Positions 33,490 through 46,020 of a stretch of DNA of 64,000 nucleotides are shown here, in pieces. This DNA comes from Nymphaea colorata (lineage: Eukaryota; Streptophyta; Magnoliopsida; Nymphaeales; Nymphaeaceae): the NCBI RefSeq assembly GCF_008831285.2, contig NC_045151.1, forward strand, positions 10,592,571-10,656,570. The letters are read 5' to 3'. Within the stretch, counting starts at the first letter, position 1, and each line of letters opens with the position of its first letter. Position numbers and translations under genes: made by a program. The notes beneath the pieces were generated by a model. The model did no database searches. It was not told the origin of the DNA and saw only the letters and a program-made list of their open reading frames with translations.

Positions 33490-33716
33490 GCAGCAAAGTT
33501 AGAAAATTTTGGTGAAGTGAGTCGAATTAAAGTTTTTAAATTTTGATTAGGGTCAAAATATCATTTTTTAAAATTTTTATATAAAACAAGAGAATTTTTT
33601 AAAAATTTATATGTAAATTTACAAAAATAAATTGTGGTGGGGCCAAGGCCCATAAAAACCTTACCTTGCTCCATCCTGAAAGAAGCAGTATCCCAAACTA
33701 TTGCTGGCTCCATCCC
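33490..33716. mobile_element. GGCGGAGCC-family MITE, degenerate copy 5
   Basis: Body words CGAATTAAAGTTTTTAAATT and CAAAATATCATTTTTTAAA match copy 2 closely, and the right end GCTGGCTCCATCCC is recognisable. The left end is eroded. Confidence 0.6.
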
Positions 33717-33822
33717 TGATCCCAAATCCTTGCTCTATACTTAGGAAATGAAGAGACTTCAACTTCTGCAAGACAATGGGAAACCCCACTCATCAAAAAT
33801 CAAAACTACAAGTGGCCTTTTA

Positions 33823-35105
33823 GGTCCCGTTTGATTGTAGGGGGGAAACGATGGAGCGGGTGAAATTTGTACGGCCGCAACAAATTTACGACATTAAGTG
33901 TTTGAGTGTATCAAACGCGGAGAAATTTACCATGCAAAACTCGTGCCACCACGATAAATTTCACCCAAAAAAAAGTCCAAGGTGAGAGCTCGGACTTTTT
34001 ACCACGATAAATTCCTCTCTTCTCTCGCTCTCTCCATCCTATCTCGTTTTCTCTCCTCTTTCCCTCTGTCGCCTCTTCCCCTCTCCTCTATCTGTCTCTC
34101 GTTCCTCTCCTCTCTCAGGGCCTCTCCTCTCTCGCTCTCTCCTTCCTCTCCTCTCTCGCTGCCTCTCCTCTTTCACTTTCTCGTTCCTCTACGCCGATCA
34201 TCGCTGCAGCTATTGAGCTCCACCACCACATTCCGGCCGTGAAAAGAACCACCACCGAATCTCAAGGAACCACCATCGCAAGGTAGTCCCTCTCTGCTCT
34301 CTCTCTCTCTCTCTCTTTTGGGGAAACCGAACAATCGCCGCCCCTTCTCTTTCCCATTGGCGGGCACTCCCATTCCCTTCTCCCTCCCTCCCTTCCTCCC
34401 ACCGGTTTTAGATTTCAACTTCATCATGCGGCGATGACATCTTTGCTCCCTTATTTTAGCGTGAGGAAGGAAGAGTTCAGTGTATGATTTACACACGACA
34501 GCAGACTGAAAGGGTTGGAGCCCAATATCTCTACATTGGTTCTTGTTTTTCGAGATTGTTGCATGTTGAGAGCTATCCAAGAAATAGCAACTATTATTGT
34601 AAGGAATGAAGGTAGGAATTGCAATGATCAAATTTCTTGTTGCACAATTTTTGTCTGTGCTCCATACAAATAGAGTGAGACAGTGCCATGGACAAATATA
34701 TGTGCAATTCAAACATTGCCAATGATGTGTTTTGCTGTTAGTTGAAGTGGAAGCATTAAAATTGCAATTAGTATGAAATATGCTTAGGTGTAAAAAAAAA
34801 AATCAACTACTACTAACAGTCTTAAAAAAAGTCTTTCATATATTTCACAACATCAAACAAGGTTAATTTTACCTTGCAAAAAACTACCTTGCGCATCAAA
34901 GAAGGTCAATTTTACTATGCAAAAAACTACCCTATCATCAAATAGAACAAATTTTTTCAGTATTTTTTTCATTACCACGTTAAATTCTTCTCTACCATCA
35001 AACGAGACCTTAAAAAAAGGCTTCTCTACCATCAAACGAGACCTTAAAAAAAGACAGCTGAATAGATTTACCACGTTAAATTCTTCTCTACCATCAAACG
35101 AAACC
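33823..35105. mobile_element. PIF/Harbinger-like non-autonomous element
   Basis: 1,283 bp with ends GGTCCCGTTTGATTGTAG and, reading in from the right, GGTTTCGTTTGATGGTAG, flanked by TTA on both sides (33820-33822 and 35106-35108). A TTA duplication is characteristic of PIF/Harbinger. The right end occurs three times in succession (GACCTTAAAAAAA ends near 35,014, 35,050 and 35,112). The interior has a CT-rich, promoter-like block at about 34,010-34,390 followed by moderately GC-rich sequence. No transposase was seen. Confidence 0.65.
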
Positions 35106-35120
35106 TTAAAAAAAAGGCGA

Positions 35121-35170
35121 CTGGGTACTAATGGCCACAAAATGGCTGGGTACTAATGGCCACAAAATGG
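35121..35170. repeat. 25-bp perfect tandem duplication
   Basis: CTGGGTACTAATGGCCACAA... occurs twice in a row, 25 bp each, immediately right of the Harbinger-like element. Confidence 0.9.
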
Positions 35171-36719
35171 CAGTTTGATGTCTCTAGTTTTACTCTATAA
35201 AGATTAAGGACAACTTCCAAGTTTCCCTATGGAATCGGCTGCCGGGTATACCGGCATTCCTCTGACACGTTCCACACAAAATTAATGGATTGGAAAAGTG
35301 CTTTTCTTTCCCACGCACAGACACCCACATGTGACTCGGCCTCCCACTTGTTGGCCACCTTGTTACTTGTGATGATCTCGATAAAGCAGGCTTTCTCTCC
35401 ACACATGCACGTACGTGCGACCACCACTTCGTCAACAATAAGCACCAATAGAAGGTCCATCCTCCTGATGACCTTCAAGTTAAGAAAGTAAAGAGTTCAA
35501 TATCACGAGCAGACAAGCATTCATATGAAGAGTGCAACTAAAAGGAAGACCGCTTAAATATCGTATGGTACGCAAGCAGCCAAGCCATTTGTAAAAGGGA
35601 AGACAACGTTTGACTTCGTTCAACTTAAAGGTCTTAAAGTGCACCCTAGCCAGATGAGCAGAGGTCTCATTGGCCATGCGCTCAACTTTTCTGGAACCAA
35701 GATAAAGGAGGAGTCCTAGAGAGAGGCTACAAACAGTTAAATAGTATAATATTTACTACACACATGATTCTGCTAGTTAACAGTGGACAAATCCACAGAC
35801 ACGCAGAAATACCAGCATCTACACTCGGCGCTCTGTGTAAGCTGATGCAGCTTTGCTCTTTTCAGTTCACTGTTAATGCAACACGACAGAATAGTTTTGC
35901 CAGTGGCAGTTCTCGGATTCACCTATCTTCCAGTGTTTAAAGCTCCTATCTGAGAAACTGCCGAAAAAGCTGCAATGGTAACACAAAAATTCTTTTTATC
36001 CATGCTGATTCAACTTGAAAAGGCTCAGATCCAACCCCTAGCCAGGTGGACAAAGATCTTACTGCCACTTCAAGGACAAATTTCGCAGAGCCTATATCCA
36101 CCAATACCACACGATTGAGGACCTACAAAAGCCTCCAAAACATCAAGCTTCCTCTGCAAAGGCTTTAGTGAACTGCACCGGAAGGACACAGCTGAAGCAT
36201 CACCATTAAAACTTTTGTGTCTTAGCAGTAAAAGTTAAAATAGATGTAATATCCAATTGGGAGACTTGACCAATAAATACGGAAGCAGAAGCAAACGACA
36301 TGGCTCACCAACACCCTAACTTCCCAAGTTTTATCCAAGAAGAGTATAACATGGTTAATTGATGAACCAAAAACTAACAAGCGTAGGAGGTTACCTCATG
36401 ATTCTGCCGTATCAAGCCAAACTTACTCACCAAATGAAGCAGTAGAAGTGGATAATATACAAATCCAAATGGATAAATAAAATAATCATACACAGAAACA
36501 CACATATACTCCAGCACCAAAGGCATAGATTGTCTCAAACCATTTCACAATGATTGCAGATGAGAAGTCGTCTGCAGGCAAAATACACTGATATACCGCA
36601 GTGATACACCCACAGATGTAGAGAATCTGCTAGATAATTGTCTTTTACGTGTGCACATCCTGCCCTCGTTGAGATCTCCAGCAGACACAGCAATAAAAAA
36701 TCTAGATCCTCATTAATCT
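35171..36719. other. region 3' of the VAMP gene; possible RNase H-like scrap
   Basis: On the minus strand near 35,600-35,690 the translation SRKVERMANETSAHLARVHF resembles the C-terminal end of plant LINE-associated RNase H domains (RVT_3), but the match is short. The part from about 36,300 should include the 3' untranslated region of the VAMP gene. No other gene is seen. Confidence 0.3.
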
Positions 36720-39270
36720 TCATTTCTTACTACAGTTGAAGCCATGGCAAACTGTCAAGATAATGATGAGGATCAGTGCAACAATAATACCCAATACAAT
36801 GAGCTTTATCTTCATGTTCTGAAGCCACATCTTCCTTCGCATGGTTGTGCCCTGTGCCCTGAAGTCCTGGGCCTGCAAATAACAGGCAGCCACCCTATAA
36901 GAGACAAACAACTGCAACCAAGAGAAGATGGAATGAATTCACCACAGATGCCCTACCTGGGAGCGCAGGGTTTCTGATTTGTCAACCAGAACATCAACCC
37001 TCTCAGCACTGTCTATAACCTGCCAAAAAATTATGAATGATAAACATTTGTTGAAGTTTTCATGTCCCAGACCAGCATGTTTTGTATGGACATGATTTTG
37101 AGGAAGAAAACAACTTGACTGCAAATGGCAGCACATCAACAAAATGAAACCCTGCAGCTATGGTTGGAAACTGTATGCCAATGGTATATGTTAATGCTTT
37201 TATCAATCTCACAGTCTAGAATGATGGCCTCAATCATGTTGATATGGTGCCAGTACTTCACGTCCATATGTGAGAGGATAAAGCTCGATTCTACCATTTG
37301 TCAAATATGCCTTAAGTTTTTTCCCATCTAGTGATACTTGAACATGAGAACCAAAGTAAAATTTCCACATGAGGGTATTCACCAAAAGAAAGAGCATATG
37401 GTTAAATTATTGCAGCTTCACCTCTGAAGATACAAAGAAGTTGGTGCATCAAATCTCTAGTATTTACTAGGATTAGCGGCTTCTAATTCCAAGTTCCATG
37501 AATCCTAGGCATAAGTCAAAGGCGGAGCTGAATGAGACACAGACAATCCCCAACCAAAACAACCCCACCCCCAAACCCACCCACCGCCGCACCCCTCCCC
37601 CCCAACGCCTCCACTGCCACAAAAAAGAAAAAAAAATACTGTCATTGAGTTTTCTAGAAAAATCCTTTTGCCTTTCTAAACTTTACTCAAAAATTGCCAA
37701 GAAAAATATTGGTCACAGTGTCCTGGGACTAGCTATTGTTGTGAACATACAAGTTAATGTGGTGATACTACGTGCAAAGAAGACAAGTAGTTGGTATAAG
37801 TGCCTGCTAATCAGATAGCTGAGAATGACAGACCAATAAGCATATCAAATTTTCTGAAAAGAGAAAAAGGTTATCTCGAGAACACGTAATAACTCACGGA
37901 AAAGGGAACATATAAACACACCAAAAGAAACACAGTCCTACCTTATCGATATTCTCCATCATTACACCTTGCACTTCAGTGACCTGAGACTTCACCTTTG
38001 CAAGCTTGCTTACATCCTCAGCATGATCAATACAGTATTGCATATGCTCCTTTAGTTTTGATCTACAAATAAAAGCATGGATTAGTCAACAAAATAGTAG
38101 CATTACACATATAATCTTTATTTCTGAATGTCATTGACAAACCCAAAATCTTTGTTGAGACTGTTGGCAACAGCAGTCTCAGCCTTTCCACCACCATATC
38201 TCTTATTAAAGTCTTCCTTCACCCTCTCCAAGAACGCAGTAGGCACTGGTCTTCGTATTGACTCACTTGCAACTACACAAAAGACTGCAGTATGGCAATA
38301 CAAATAGATAAACTGACTTGAAATGGACAATGATATTAAAAATTTAAAACAAACTTTGGAAAGAACTTCCAGAGCAAAAAGGAACGTATCAAATAATACT
38401 GTAAGTCTGCTACATTTTCAATATAATTAATACATCAAAACAAAAGTTTCAACAGGATATTGATATAAAACCATAGTCACAAAAAACACGAAAAAAAACC
38501 CGATAAATTAACTAGCCGCTCAAAACTAAAAAAAAAAAAGCGTTTTTTTGAAAAAAACGTTATTTTTTTCAGTTTTTTTAATGTCAAACAGTTTTTTTTC
38601 ATTTTTCATTTTTTATTTGTTGCAAATCTACTTATCTTTTGATGTTTATGTTATTAGTTTCTCACTTATTATATTTTCCCCCTATTTTTAGTTTTTTAAA
38701 AATTTTAAAAATTTATCGTATTTTTCCCTTTTTTTTCAAGCTAGCCGTATTATACTATAGAAAAACCTCGCTGTTTAAAACTCCGAGACATTATTTGTGA
38801 CTATGTATCAAACCCATAATAACTAGCATGACAATGCAAGTCAACTACCTAGCTTCTATTAAATAATTAAATTCCACTGCACCAACTGCTTTAAATCCCA
38901 CTACCTTCCAAAAGAAAGAAGTTTAGGTTTTCGAACAGGTTGTACTGTAGCCCTTATGATTGCACATTTATGTTTGAAACTTATGGTTTTTCTCATAGTT
39001 TAGGTATGCTAACAGGTCTGTAGTCCATAGGTTTGCTCATTTATGTTTGAAGTTATGGTTTGTTTCATGTTGTGCATGTAACTTAAATTATTTATGAATT
39101 ATGGATCTAAGGAGCTGTAATTCAGATTACCTTTCATGTATTATACGGGTAATGTGCAATGTGTGTTAGAAAAATGTCAAATACTAGTGTATATATTGTA
39201 CATGTATACATATATATGCTTTATCAATATTTTTATGTGTTTAATATACATAAGACTATAGATACGTATA

Positions 39271-39309
<39 letters not shown>

Positions 39310-42097
39310 GTGTATAGGAACATATGTAATTTTCAGATGTTTATTTTTCTATTATTTTACTTTTTATGTATTATTTTATTGAGTTGGAGAGCTCTATCAG
39401 CTAACTTAAGAGCTGTTGGAGCTAGGCCAATGGCTAGTTTGGTAGTTCCTCTCTCGCTTTAACTTTTTATTTCTAATATGTAAATTTCATAAATGAACAA
39501 TAATTCTAAATTCTTATATTTTAATGAATTAGAACATTCATGTAAACAATAAAGTACAAGTTTAACAAATCACCTTGTTAATTGCAAATACAAAATTTAT
39601 CACTACATTACACCAACTCTAACGAGTTTTGGCCAAGTCAAACCGAGTTTCGGCCAAGTCAAGCTCAGTCATGGTCGAGTCACGCCAAGTCATGTGGAGT
39701 TTCAACAAAAAACAAGTCTCCCTGCTGGGTTGACCCGGTAGAGGGGCCAGTCAAACCGAGTCAATGAGTTGACTCGGCAAGTTTTTAAACATTGGGCATA
39801 AGAGCAGTGATCTTGAAGAAGATATCATGGCAGCATCAAAATTTGTCAGAAATTGTAGCACTAATTGACGAATGGTGAAAATTTTCATGGGAACAACTGT
39901 TGGTATAATTGAGTGGAATTCATGTGATTGGGATTAGTACAATTTCTAAGAAAATCAAACAGCCTGTTCAGGTCATAAACATGCTAGAGATCGACAAACA
40001 ACCCATAAGCAATATCGGTTTACATGAAAGCATATAGGAGATTCAAGTTTCTGATGTGCTCATTATTGACTAGTTTCTGGATTTGTAAAGCACAAGATTA
40101 ATAATTTTCAGACGATGTGGTCACAATTCTGTGGTCTAAGAATCTGCATCAAGATTTAAAACAGGTAATCAACAGAGTGGCATCAGGAGAATGCAATCAA
40201 ATTGCTAAGACATGCTGGACCTGGATCCAGTTCTATCCAGATCCAAACATGATGTATATTGAGCATCTTCTATGTGTGGATACTGGATGTGACTACAATT
40301 TTGTTTTACAATGAATAGGGACTTTATTATCCCATGTTATATATTTGTTACAATGAGATTAGGTTACACTCCTTACAGTCGTAGCCTTTTTTTCCCTCCT
40401 TTTGCAGTATTTTTCTGCTGAAATAGTTTGTGGTGGATGATCCTCACAAATGTAATGTAACATAAATTGACTTGTCTCTGATTTTCTGTAAGCCTATCCA
40501 GTTTGGACTGTTAAGGTGAATCCTCTGTTACAAAATTCTAGATCATTCAGCCAAGTTAAAGTGGAATTTTTAGTACCAACAGAATTCCGATTTTGTGAAA
40601 GAAATACTGGGATTAACTGGAACAAAATATCAGATGACATCCATAAGGAACCGAACTGTTTAAATTCCAAGGAAAAGTAACCTGCAGGATTCAAGAGTTT
40701 GTGATCTCTAAGGGGTGAATTTTACTGAAGCGCTACTTGGTTGTCAGATCTGGCCTTATGTCAATCTTTCCAAGTGGCCATGGAACTAAGACTAAATTTG
40801 CATGTTTAACAGACAAAATTTTGACATTGTCATAGCCAGTCTTGAAGAGCAAACAGCGTCAGTTTGTCGTCTTGGGATTTTATCAGTTTTTACTTTTTTG
40901 AGAAAGGTGTTCAGAAAACCATGGTAATGGACTGAGCCAGTCTTCACTTTTAGACATATATCTGGATAGTTTCAACTTTCCATACAAATAACACTCCATT
41001 TAGCATCACAACAACCCATAATTATTTCATTGAGTGTTAAACAGACAATCCTCAAATAACACGAGTAATTAATGGGACTTGCCAAACTAAAAATAGCAAA
41101 TCATTTGACACCTTAGCATCACTAAACAATGGAGCTTTTCTCTCTTCAAAGAAAAAGAAAGTAGAAAACCAGATTCAACTATCTCCAGAAGGGATAAAAA
41201 AAAACAGTTCGACTAAGGAGTTGCATCTCATCAAATTGCCATAGAGAATCAATGCTGGCTCAATTGGCTGCAATCTTCAAAGAAGTATCCAAGTCATTGC
41301 CGCATACGTAGTACTGTGCTTAAACCCATAAAGATTAATTAACAAGATCAAGTACTCCACTGAAAACTATCGAGACATATGCACAAAACTATCTAAAGAT
41401 TTCCAACCTCATGGAGCACATAAACCACGATAGAACCATGATGCTGCATTATCATTAAAACTGATGCGAACGAAATGGTCGTTTAGCAGAAATCAGGAGA
41501 AAAGAGATATCTCCGAAAGAAAAATCTACCGATACAAAAGGAAGCAAAAGCACATCAACAGCTACAAAAGAAAGAAAAAGTATAAGCTAAATAGGCCAAA
41601 TCTGCAGCAAGACATCGAAAGGTTCAATAAGATAAAAAATGACTAATGGTAAGCTCTACAAGCATTGCATCGAACTAAGAAAACCATCCAGATCGTGATG
41701 TCAAAGAATAAATGCAAGTGAAATTTGGCCGAAACTGAACCAAATACTGCGAGATTTCAAAATCCAAGCAGGGGATGACATGAATCGAGCACAGACAATA
41801 CGAAATTGATAGGGAATTATTCCTTTCAGGACCCAACTCAGAAAATCACAGGACTGTTTAACAAGAGGACGTGAGCGGGATATCGGAAGGGAAGGGGGAG
41901 GACGCACTGAAGCCTTCGTCGACAAGGTAGTTGAAGGTCTGTCCGTCGCAGTTGTAAGTGAACCTGTTGTTAGTGGCGGGGAGCTTCTGGAGGCATTGAG
42001 AGGCGATCGACGTGAAATTGCCGCTCAACTCCGTGTACTCGGCAAGGATAACTGTCCCCCGAGCCACGAAGCTGTAGATCAGAGATTGCTGGCCCAT
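36720..42097 (-). CDS. VAMP72: VAMP72-family R-SNARE (longin type), complete
   Basis: Five exons: 41908-42097, 38143-38284, 37942-38062, 36957-37019 and 36720-36872, all with GT/AG junctions and matching phases, total 222 residues, the usual length for VAMP721/722-like proteins. Residues 1-63 ([20 protein letters not shown]...) and exon 2 form the longin domain. Exons 3-5 give the R-SNARE helix (about 128-188), a basic RRKMW stretch, and one C-terminal membrane anchor ([20 protein letters not shown]). Such proteins sit on vesicles and pair with syntaxin and SNAP33-type partners during secretion to the plasma membrane and cell plate (known of the family). Odd point: at the zero-layer position where VAMP72 proteins read DRGE, this one reads DSAE, so the arginine is serine (codon AGT). 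Intron 1 (3.6 kb) holds two transposon-derived insertions. Which VAMP72 member it is cannot be decided. Confidence 0.95.
38472..38805. mobile_element. hAT-type MITE, CATAGTCAC family, copy B
   Basis: 334 bp with ends CATAGTCACAAA and its reverse complement TTTGTGACTATG, reading TTATTTGTGACTATG at the right. Flanks TATAAAAC (38464-38471) and TATCAAAC (38806-38813) form an 8-bp duplication with one mismatch. It lies in intron 1 of VAMP72, 188 bp upstream of exon 2. Confidence 0.85.
39265..39306. repeat. (TA)n microsatellite
   Basis: About 40 bp of AT repeat within VAMP72 intron 1. Confidence 0.9.
39480..39794. mobile_element. hAT-like element, GAGTCA family, copy 2 (truncated, reversed)
   Basis: The right end reads in as CAATGTTTAAAAACTTGCCG, matching the left end of copy 1, and is followed by dense GAGTCA/GTCAAACCGAGT words. 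Interior words (TAGAATTATTG on the opposite strand) are shared with copy 3. The left end was not found. It lies in VAMP72 intron 1. Confidence 0.6.
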
Positions 42098-42260
42098 CCT
42101 TCGTCCCTTCTCTTTCTTTCTTTCTCTCTCTCCGGGAGAGACTCACGAGAGAGGAAAATGGAGAGAGGGGAAGCAGCCAAGCGGGAAGAACGAGAGTGAG
42201 ACAGAGAGAGTAGGGACTACGGAGGCACTCATTGCAGGAGGGAGAAAGAGCGTGGACGCG
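42098..42260 (-). promoter_or_regulatory. 5' untranslated and core promoter region of VAMP72
   Basis: Pyrimidine-rich on the minus strand (TCTC and CCCTCTCTCC runs) directly upstream of the ATG, as is common for plant leaders. No TATA box is evident. The start site is not defined. Confidence 0.35.
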
Positions 42261-43282
42261 CAGGAGGGTAAAAAAAATTGGGGAAATTTTAATTTGAAGG
42301 ACAGTATTTTAATCATAATTCCATGTTCATTTTTCTCAAATTTCAAATCACCCGATCTTCTTTTCCAACACATAAACTAAAGGCGGCAACTTCTCTCTAT
42401 TTCTCAAACAATAGCTCAACATTAAAGAAACATTAAAACACATGACTAAAGTTCTCTTTTTATTCCTCAAAAAACTGCTGCTTTTCATGTCATGTCCTTA
42501 ACGCATGTTCTCCTGTTTTATCAAATGCGTATTTTCATAATTTTTGGGAAAACCCTTTTGAGGTTCCACTTCACATTTACAGTGTGATCTTCCATTCAAT
42601 CAACATGAGCATTTTGGTTATTTTCAGCTGATAAAAGATGATCCCTTATTAGGGGCGAAGCACATAATCTGTCTTAGCTCTGCTCGGCATAGTTGTCGTC
42701 ATGTGTTTTGCACTTGTTTTTTTTATTTTTCTTTTCTAAAAAAGGCTTGTTAGGACTTAACATGGATGGAATATTGAATGATGCATTATGGTAGGATGTA
42801 ACATAAGACAATACAGTAGAAGCTAAAAATAACATAAAAACACTAATTATGTCTTTTCACCTAAACGGTAAAAAGATAAAAAGATACAATCACTTTTTGA
42901 GATAGGTGAACGATTTCACCATCACATGTGATGTGAAAGGACACAATAACCAACGGGTTCTTAGTTTAAAAAAAAAATGGCACATAATTTTCCCTTTTTT
43001 TGTTTATTCTATAAAAAAGAAGTTGCACGTGGATGGGGATCGGACGAACGCTTTACCAAGCTAATCTAATTTGAAGTAGTTGGATTAAGACAGATTTGGA
43101 TTGAGAAAGCCTTTCGGAGTGGTTCTATGAAAAATACTATCATAAAGCATGGATTGTCATCTAATTTTCAAAAGGTTGGAGGTACTATTTTTTGTGAAAC
43201 TCCTCTTAATTTGAAAATGGTTGGGCTCGTTATTGTCCGAGAAGGACACTGCTTTTTGTAATTTCGTAGCTGAATGATAGCT
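42261..43282. other. upstream intergenic stretch, no gene seen
   Basis: AT-rich, with no coding frames or element ends that I could support. Confidence 0.4.
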
Positions 43283-43640
43283 GCCGACGATCCCGTTTGA
43301 AAATTTGTCGGAAAATTGCTTCGAATGATCAAATTTTTGCCGACGATCCCGTTTGAAAATTTGTCGGAAAATTGCTTCGAATGATCAAATTTTTGCCGAC
43401 GACCCCGTTTTGAAAATTGCTTTTAGTAATCAAATTTGTGCCGACGATCCCGTTTTGAAGATTGTAGGAAAATTGCTTTTAATAATCAAATTTGTGCCGA
43501 CGATCCCGTTTTGAAGATTGTAGGAAAATTGCTTTTAGTGCCGACGATCCCGTTTTGAAGATTGTAGAAAAATTGCTTTTAATAATCAAATTTCTGCCAA
43601 CGATCCCGTCTTGAAAATGGCTTTCAATAACCAATTTTTT
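43283..43640. repeat. minisatellite with alternating 56-bp and 44/45-bp units
   Basis: The word GCCGACGATCCCG (GCCAACG in the last unit, CGACCCCG in the third) begins units at 43283, 43339, 43395, 43440, 43496, 43540 and 43596, giving intervals of 56, 56, 45, 56, 44 and 56 bp. The short units lack part of the AATAATCAAATTT segment. There are no spacers of independent sequence. Confidence 0.9.
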
Positions 43641-43978
43641 ACCATTTTTTGAATTCAGTGCCTTCATTTTTTAAATGAAGACAGTGAAACGTTACAGGTA
43701 AAATGTTATAATAAGCAACTTGTTCTGTTTTTTTTAAGTCAAGGACATTATGGGTGTTAAGCGAGGAATGGTTACACGCATTCCATGCAGTCAACCAACT
43801 AAATGAACATAAGACCAAAAAAATTGGTCTTGGTCTGTTAAAAAAAATAGATTTTAACAAAAATAACATTTAAAAAGTAATTATTTTTTTTTATAAAAAA
43901 AAGGTCTAATTGCTAAACAAGTCATTTGTTATGGTCTCACTTATGACGGTGAAATAGCATGACAACCAAGTGGCACCG

Positions 43979-44149
43979 TTCAGTTTTGACATATTTACAA
44001 AAAACACCTAATATTTTAACAAATTAAAATGACTGCAGGAGTTTATAAAATAATTCATCTCCCCATTCAGTTTTGACATATTTACGAAAAACACTAATAT
44101 TTTGGCAAATTAAAATGACTGCAGGAGTTTATAAAATAATTCATCATCA
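43979..44149. repeat. two-copy tandem repeat, 87 bp
   Basis: TTCAGTTTTGACATATTTAC starts both copies (43979 and 44066) and both end GTTTATAAAATAATTCATC. Confidence 0.9.
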
Positions 44150-45225
44150 AGTGCTTGTGGTGAAGACCCCTATTTTACCACCAAGACTTGTGCACAAATT
44201 CAAAAAATTGAATTGGTTAGGTTGCACATTCGGTGAATCGGTCAATTGAGTGATTTTGTTAAATTGATTATCAGCTGACAAAATTTTATTATATTTATCT
44301 TCCGAAAAAAATGAAATAATATGAAAAATAAATTAAAACAAAACAATATTTAGAACTTGTTTGGATGACACCTTAAAATTGGGTTTGTCAAAAAGTAGAA
44401 ATTTAGTTATTTATTAGTACTGTACTTTAAAGGGAGTGAATAACTCAGTTTTTAACAAACCAAAAAAAACAAAAAACCAATTTTTAATATAAACTGGTTT
44501 TCACAAATTAATATTTGAACCGACGGATCGTGTGATTTGTCGCCCATTCAGTTCATTGTTCTTTTATATAGCAAAGATTAAGGCTCAACGTCCTTTTTCG
44601 TGTTACTCAATCATGTTTTATTAGAGGGTGGCCCGTGTGGGGTCCGTTTCTGCTTTTTCAAATGAGGGCACTGTCGATTTTTCAAAAAAAAAAAAGGAAT
44701 TGTATATTTCGATCATTTTATAAAAAGAACTTTTTTCTTTTATACTTTTTTTTTGCTTTATCTTCTTTTCTAGGTATTTTCATCATTTTTAAATCTTCAT
44801 TTTTTAAAAAATATTCCCACTTAATTTGTCACTTTTCAGGTTTCTAAAACTTTGGTTTCTTTGATTTTTTTTCAGAAAAGTGAAGTGCTTAACCTTGAAT
44901 ATCTAGCAAACAAGATCAGGTTTTGAAGTTCCTTTTCGTTTGGACGCACTTATTAAATCTGGAAGTATGTTTCTTTTTCTCCTTATGATCACATTCAACA
45001 TCAGTTTCAATGTTTTTCTTCAATTAATTTTGTGTCAGCGAAAGGCTAATAATTCACCGTTTGGAAAAGAGGCCTGAAGATCCTTCCCTCCCGGCTTTTC
45101 TTTAACTAATTCAGAATCAACTAAGCAAGCAAATTTTGACGAGCTTAGTGAAGTTCATTGATTAAATGGATGTTTGTGCACTCAACCACATTGATTGGTA
45201 AAATAAAGTTAAATATTTATATGGA
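44150..45225. other. no gene recognised
   Basis: AT-rich with poly-T and poly-A runs. A 70-codon frame near 44,635 is low-complexity phenylalanine-rich and not credible. Confidence 0.4.
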
Positions 45226-45233
45226 GTTATAAG

Positions 45234-45653
45234 CATAGTCACAAAAAACGCATTTTCTTTGAAAAAATGTGTAGAAAATATGATAAATAAGTCAGCCATT
45301 TAAAATCTTAAAAAGCACCACTTTTTGTAAAAAAATATGCCAAAACAGAAAAAACATGAAAAGATGTCTTTTTTCCCGTTTTTCCATTTTAGGCATTTTC
45401 TTTCATATTCTCTAATGCTAAACTGCTTGTTTCCATTTTTTAATTTTTATTTGTTGCTTATTTACTTACTTATTGGTATTTTGTGATTAGTTTTTCATTT
45501 ATATTATCTTCTCCTAATTTTTAAGATTGTTAAAGTTTTTAAAAATTTACTGTATTTTTTTCCATATTTTTTTGTTTTTTTTCAAGTTTGTCTTATTATA
45601 CCCAAACAAAAACCTTGCCATTTAAAATGCAAGATTAATGTTTTTTGACTACG
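45234..45653. mobile_element. hAT-type MITE, CATAGTCAC family, copy C
   Basis: 420 bp starting CATAGTCACAAAAAACGC and ending TTTTTTGACTACG. Flanks GTTATAAG (45226-45233) and GTTAGAAG (45654-45661) form an 8-bp duplication with one mismatch. Same orientation as copy B, more diverged. Confidence 0.8.
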
Positions 45654-45771
45654 GTTAGAAGTACTATGCATCTTCATGATAGACAACTTCATTATGCATT
45701 CTCCATGCACATTACAGAAATTGTCCAACAGAACAGTTGGAAAAACAAGTAATAAAAAACCATCAAACTAA

Positions 45772-46020
45772 AAGGTTTGAGGTTTGAATTATGTAGTGTA
45801 GCTGGGCAACAAGGCGATTCACTTTCAAAGGGTTTGAGGTTTAAATCCCATGATCACAGTCATGCTTCGATGTATTACTCTTTGGGTTGCAAATTGTGGA
45901 AGCGCAATACCTAAGACGAAGGATGTACTTTAGATCAATCGAAGGCCTAAACTAACTTAGAACTTTGAGAGCTTTATGCATGCCGACAGCAGTTTCCCCC
46001 AAGTAAACATTAAAAAAAAA
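45772..46020 (+). mobile_element. probable tRNA-derived SINE
   Basis: About 249 bp. A B-box-like GGTTTAAATCC lies at 45,838-45,848 and a possible A box around 45,795-45,810 (TAGCTGGGCAAC). The 3' end is poly-A (46,012-46,021). The flanks AACCATCAAACTAA (about 45,758-45,771) and AACCTATCAAACTAA (about 46,020-46,034) look like a target duplication with one inserted base. Promoter boxes, poly-A and flanking repeats together fit a SINE. Confidence 0.6.

Noticed and set aside
33982-34242. 86-codon serine/leucine-rich frame
   Set aside because: It translates a CT-rich tract; no conserved domain and low complexity throughout.
41996-42199. Plus-strand frame over the VAMP72 first exon
   Set aside because: It is the shadow of the real exon on the minus strand.
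43283-43640. CRISPR-like array
   Set aside because: Units are adjacent with no unique spacers, and the genome is a plant; this is a minisatellite.
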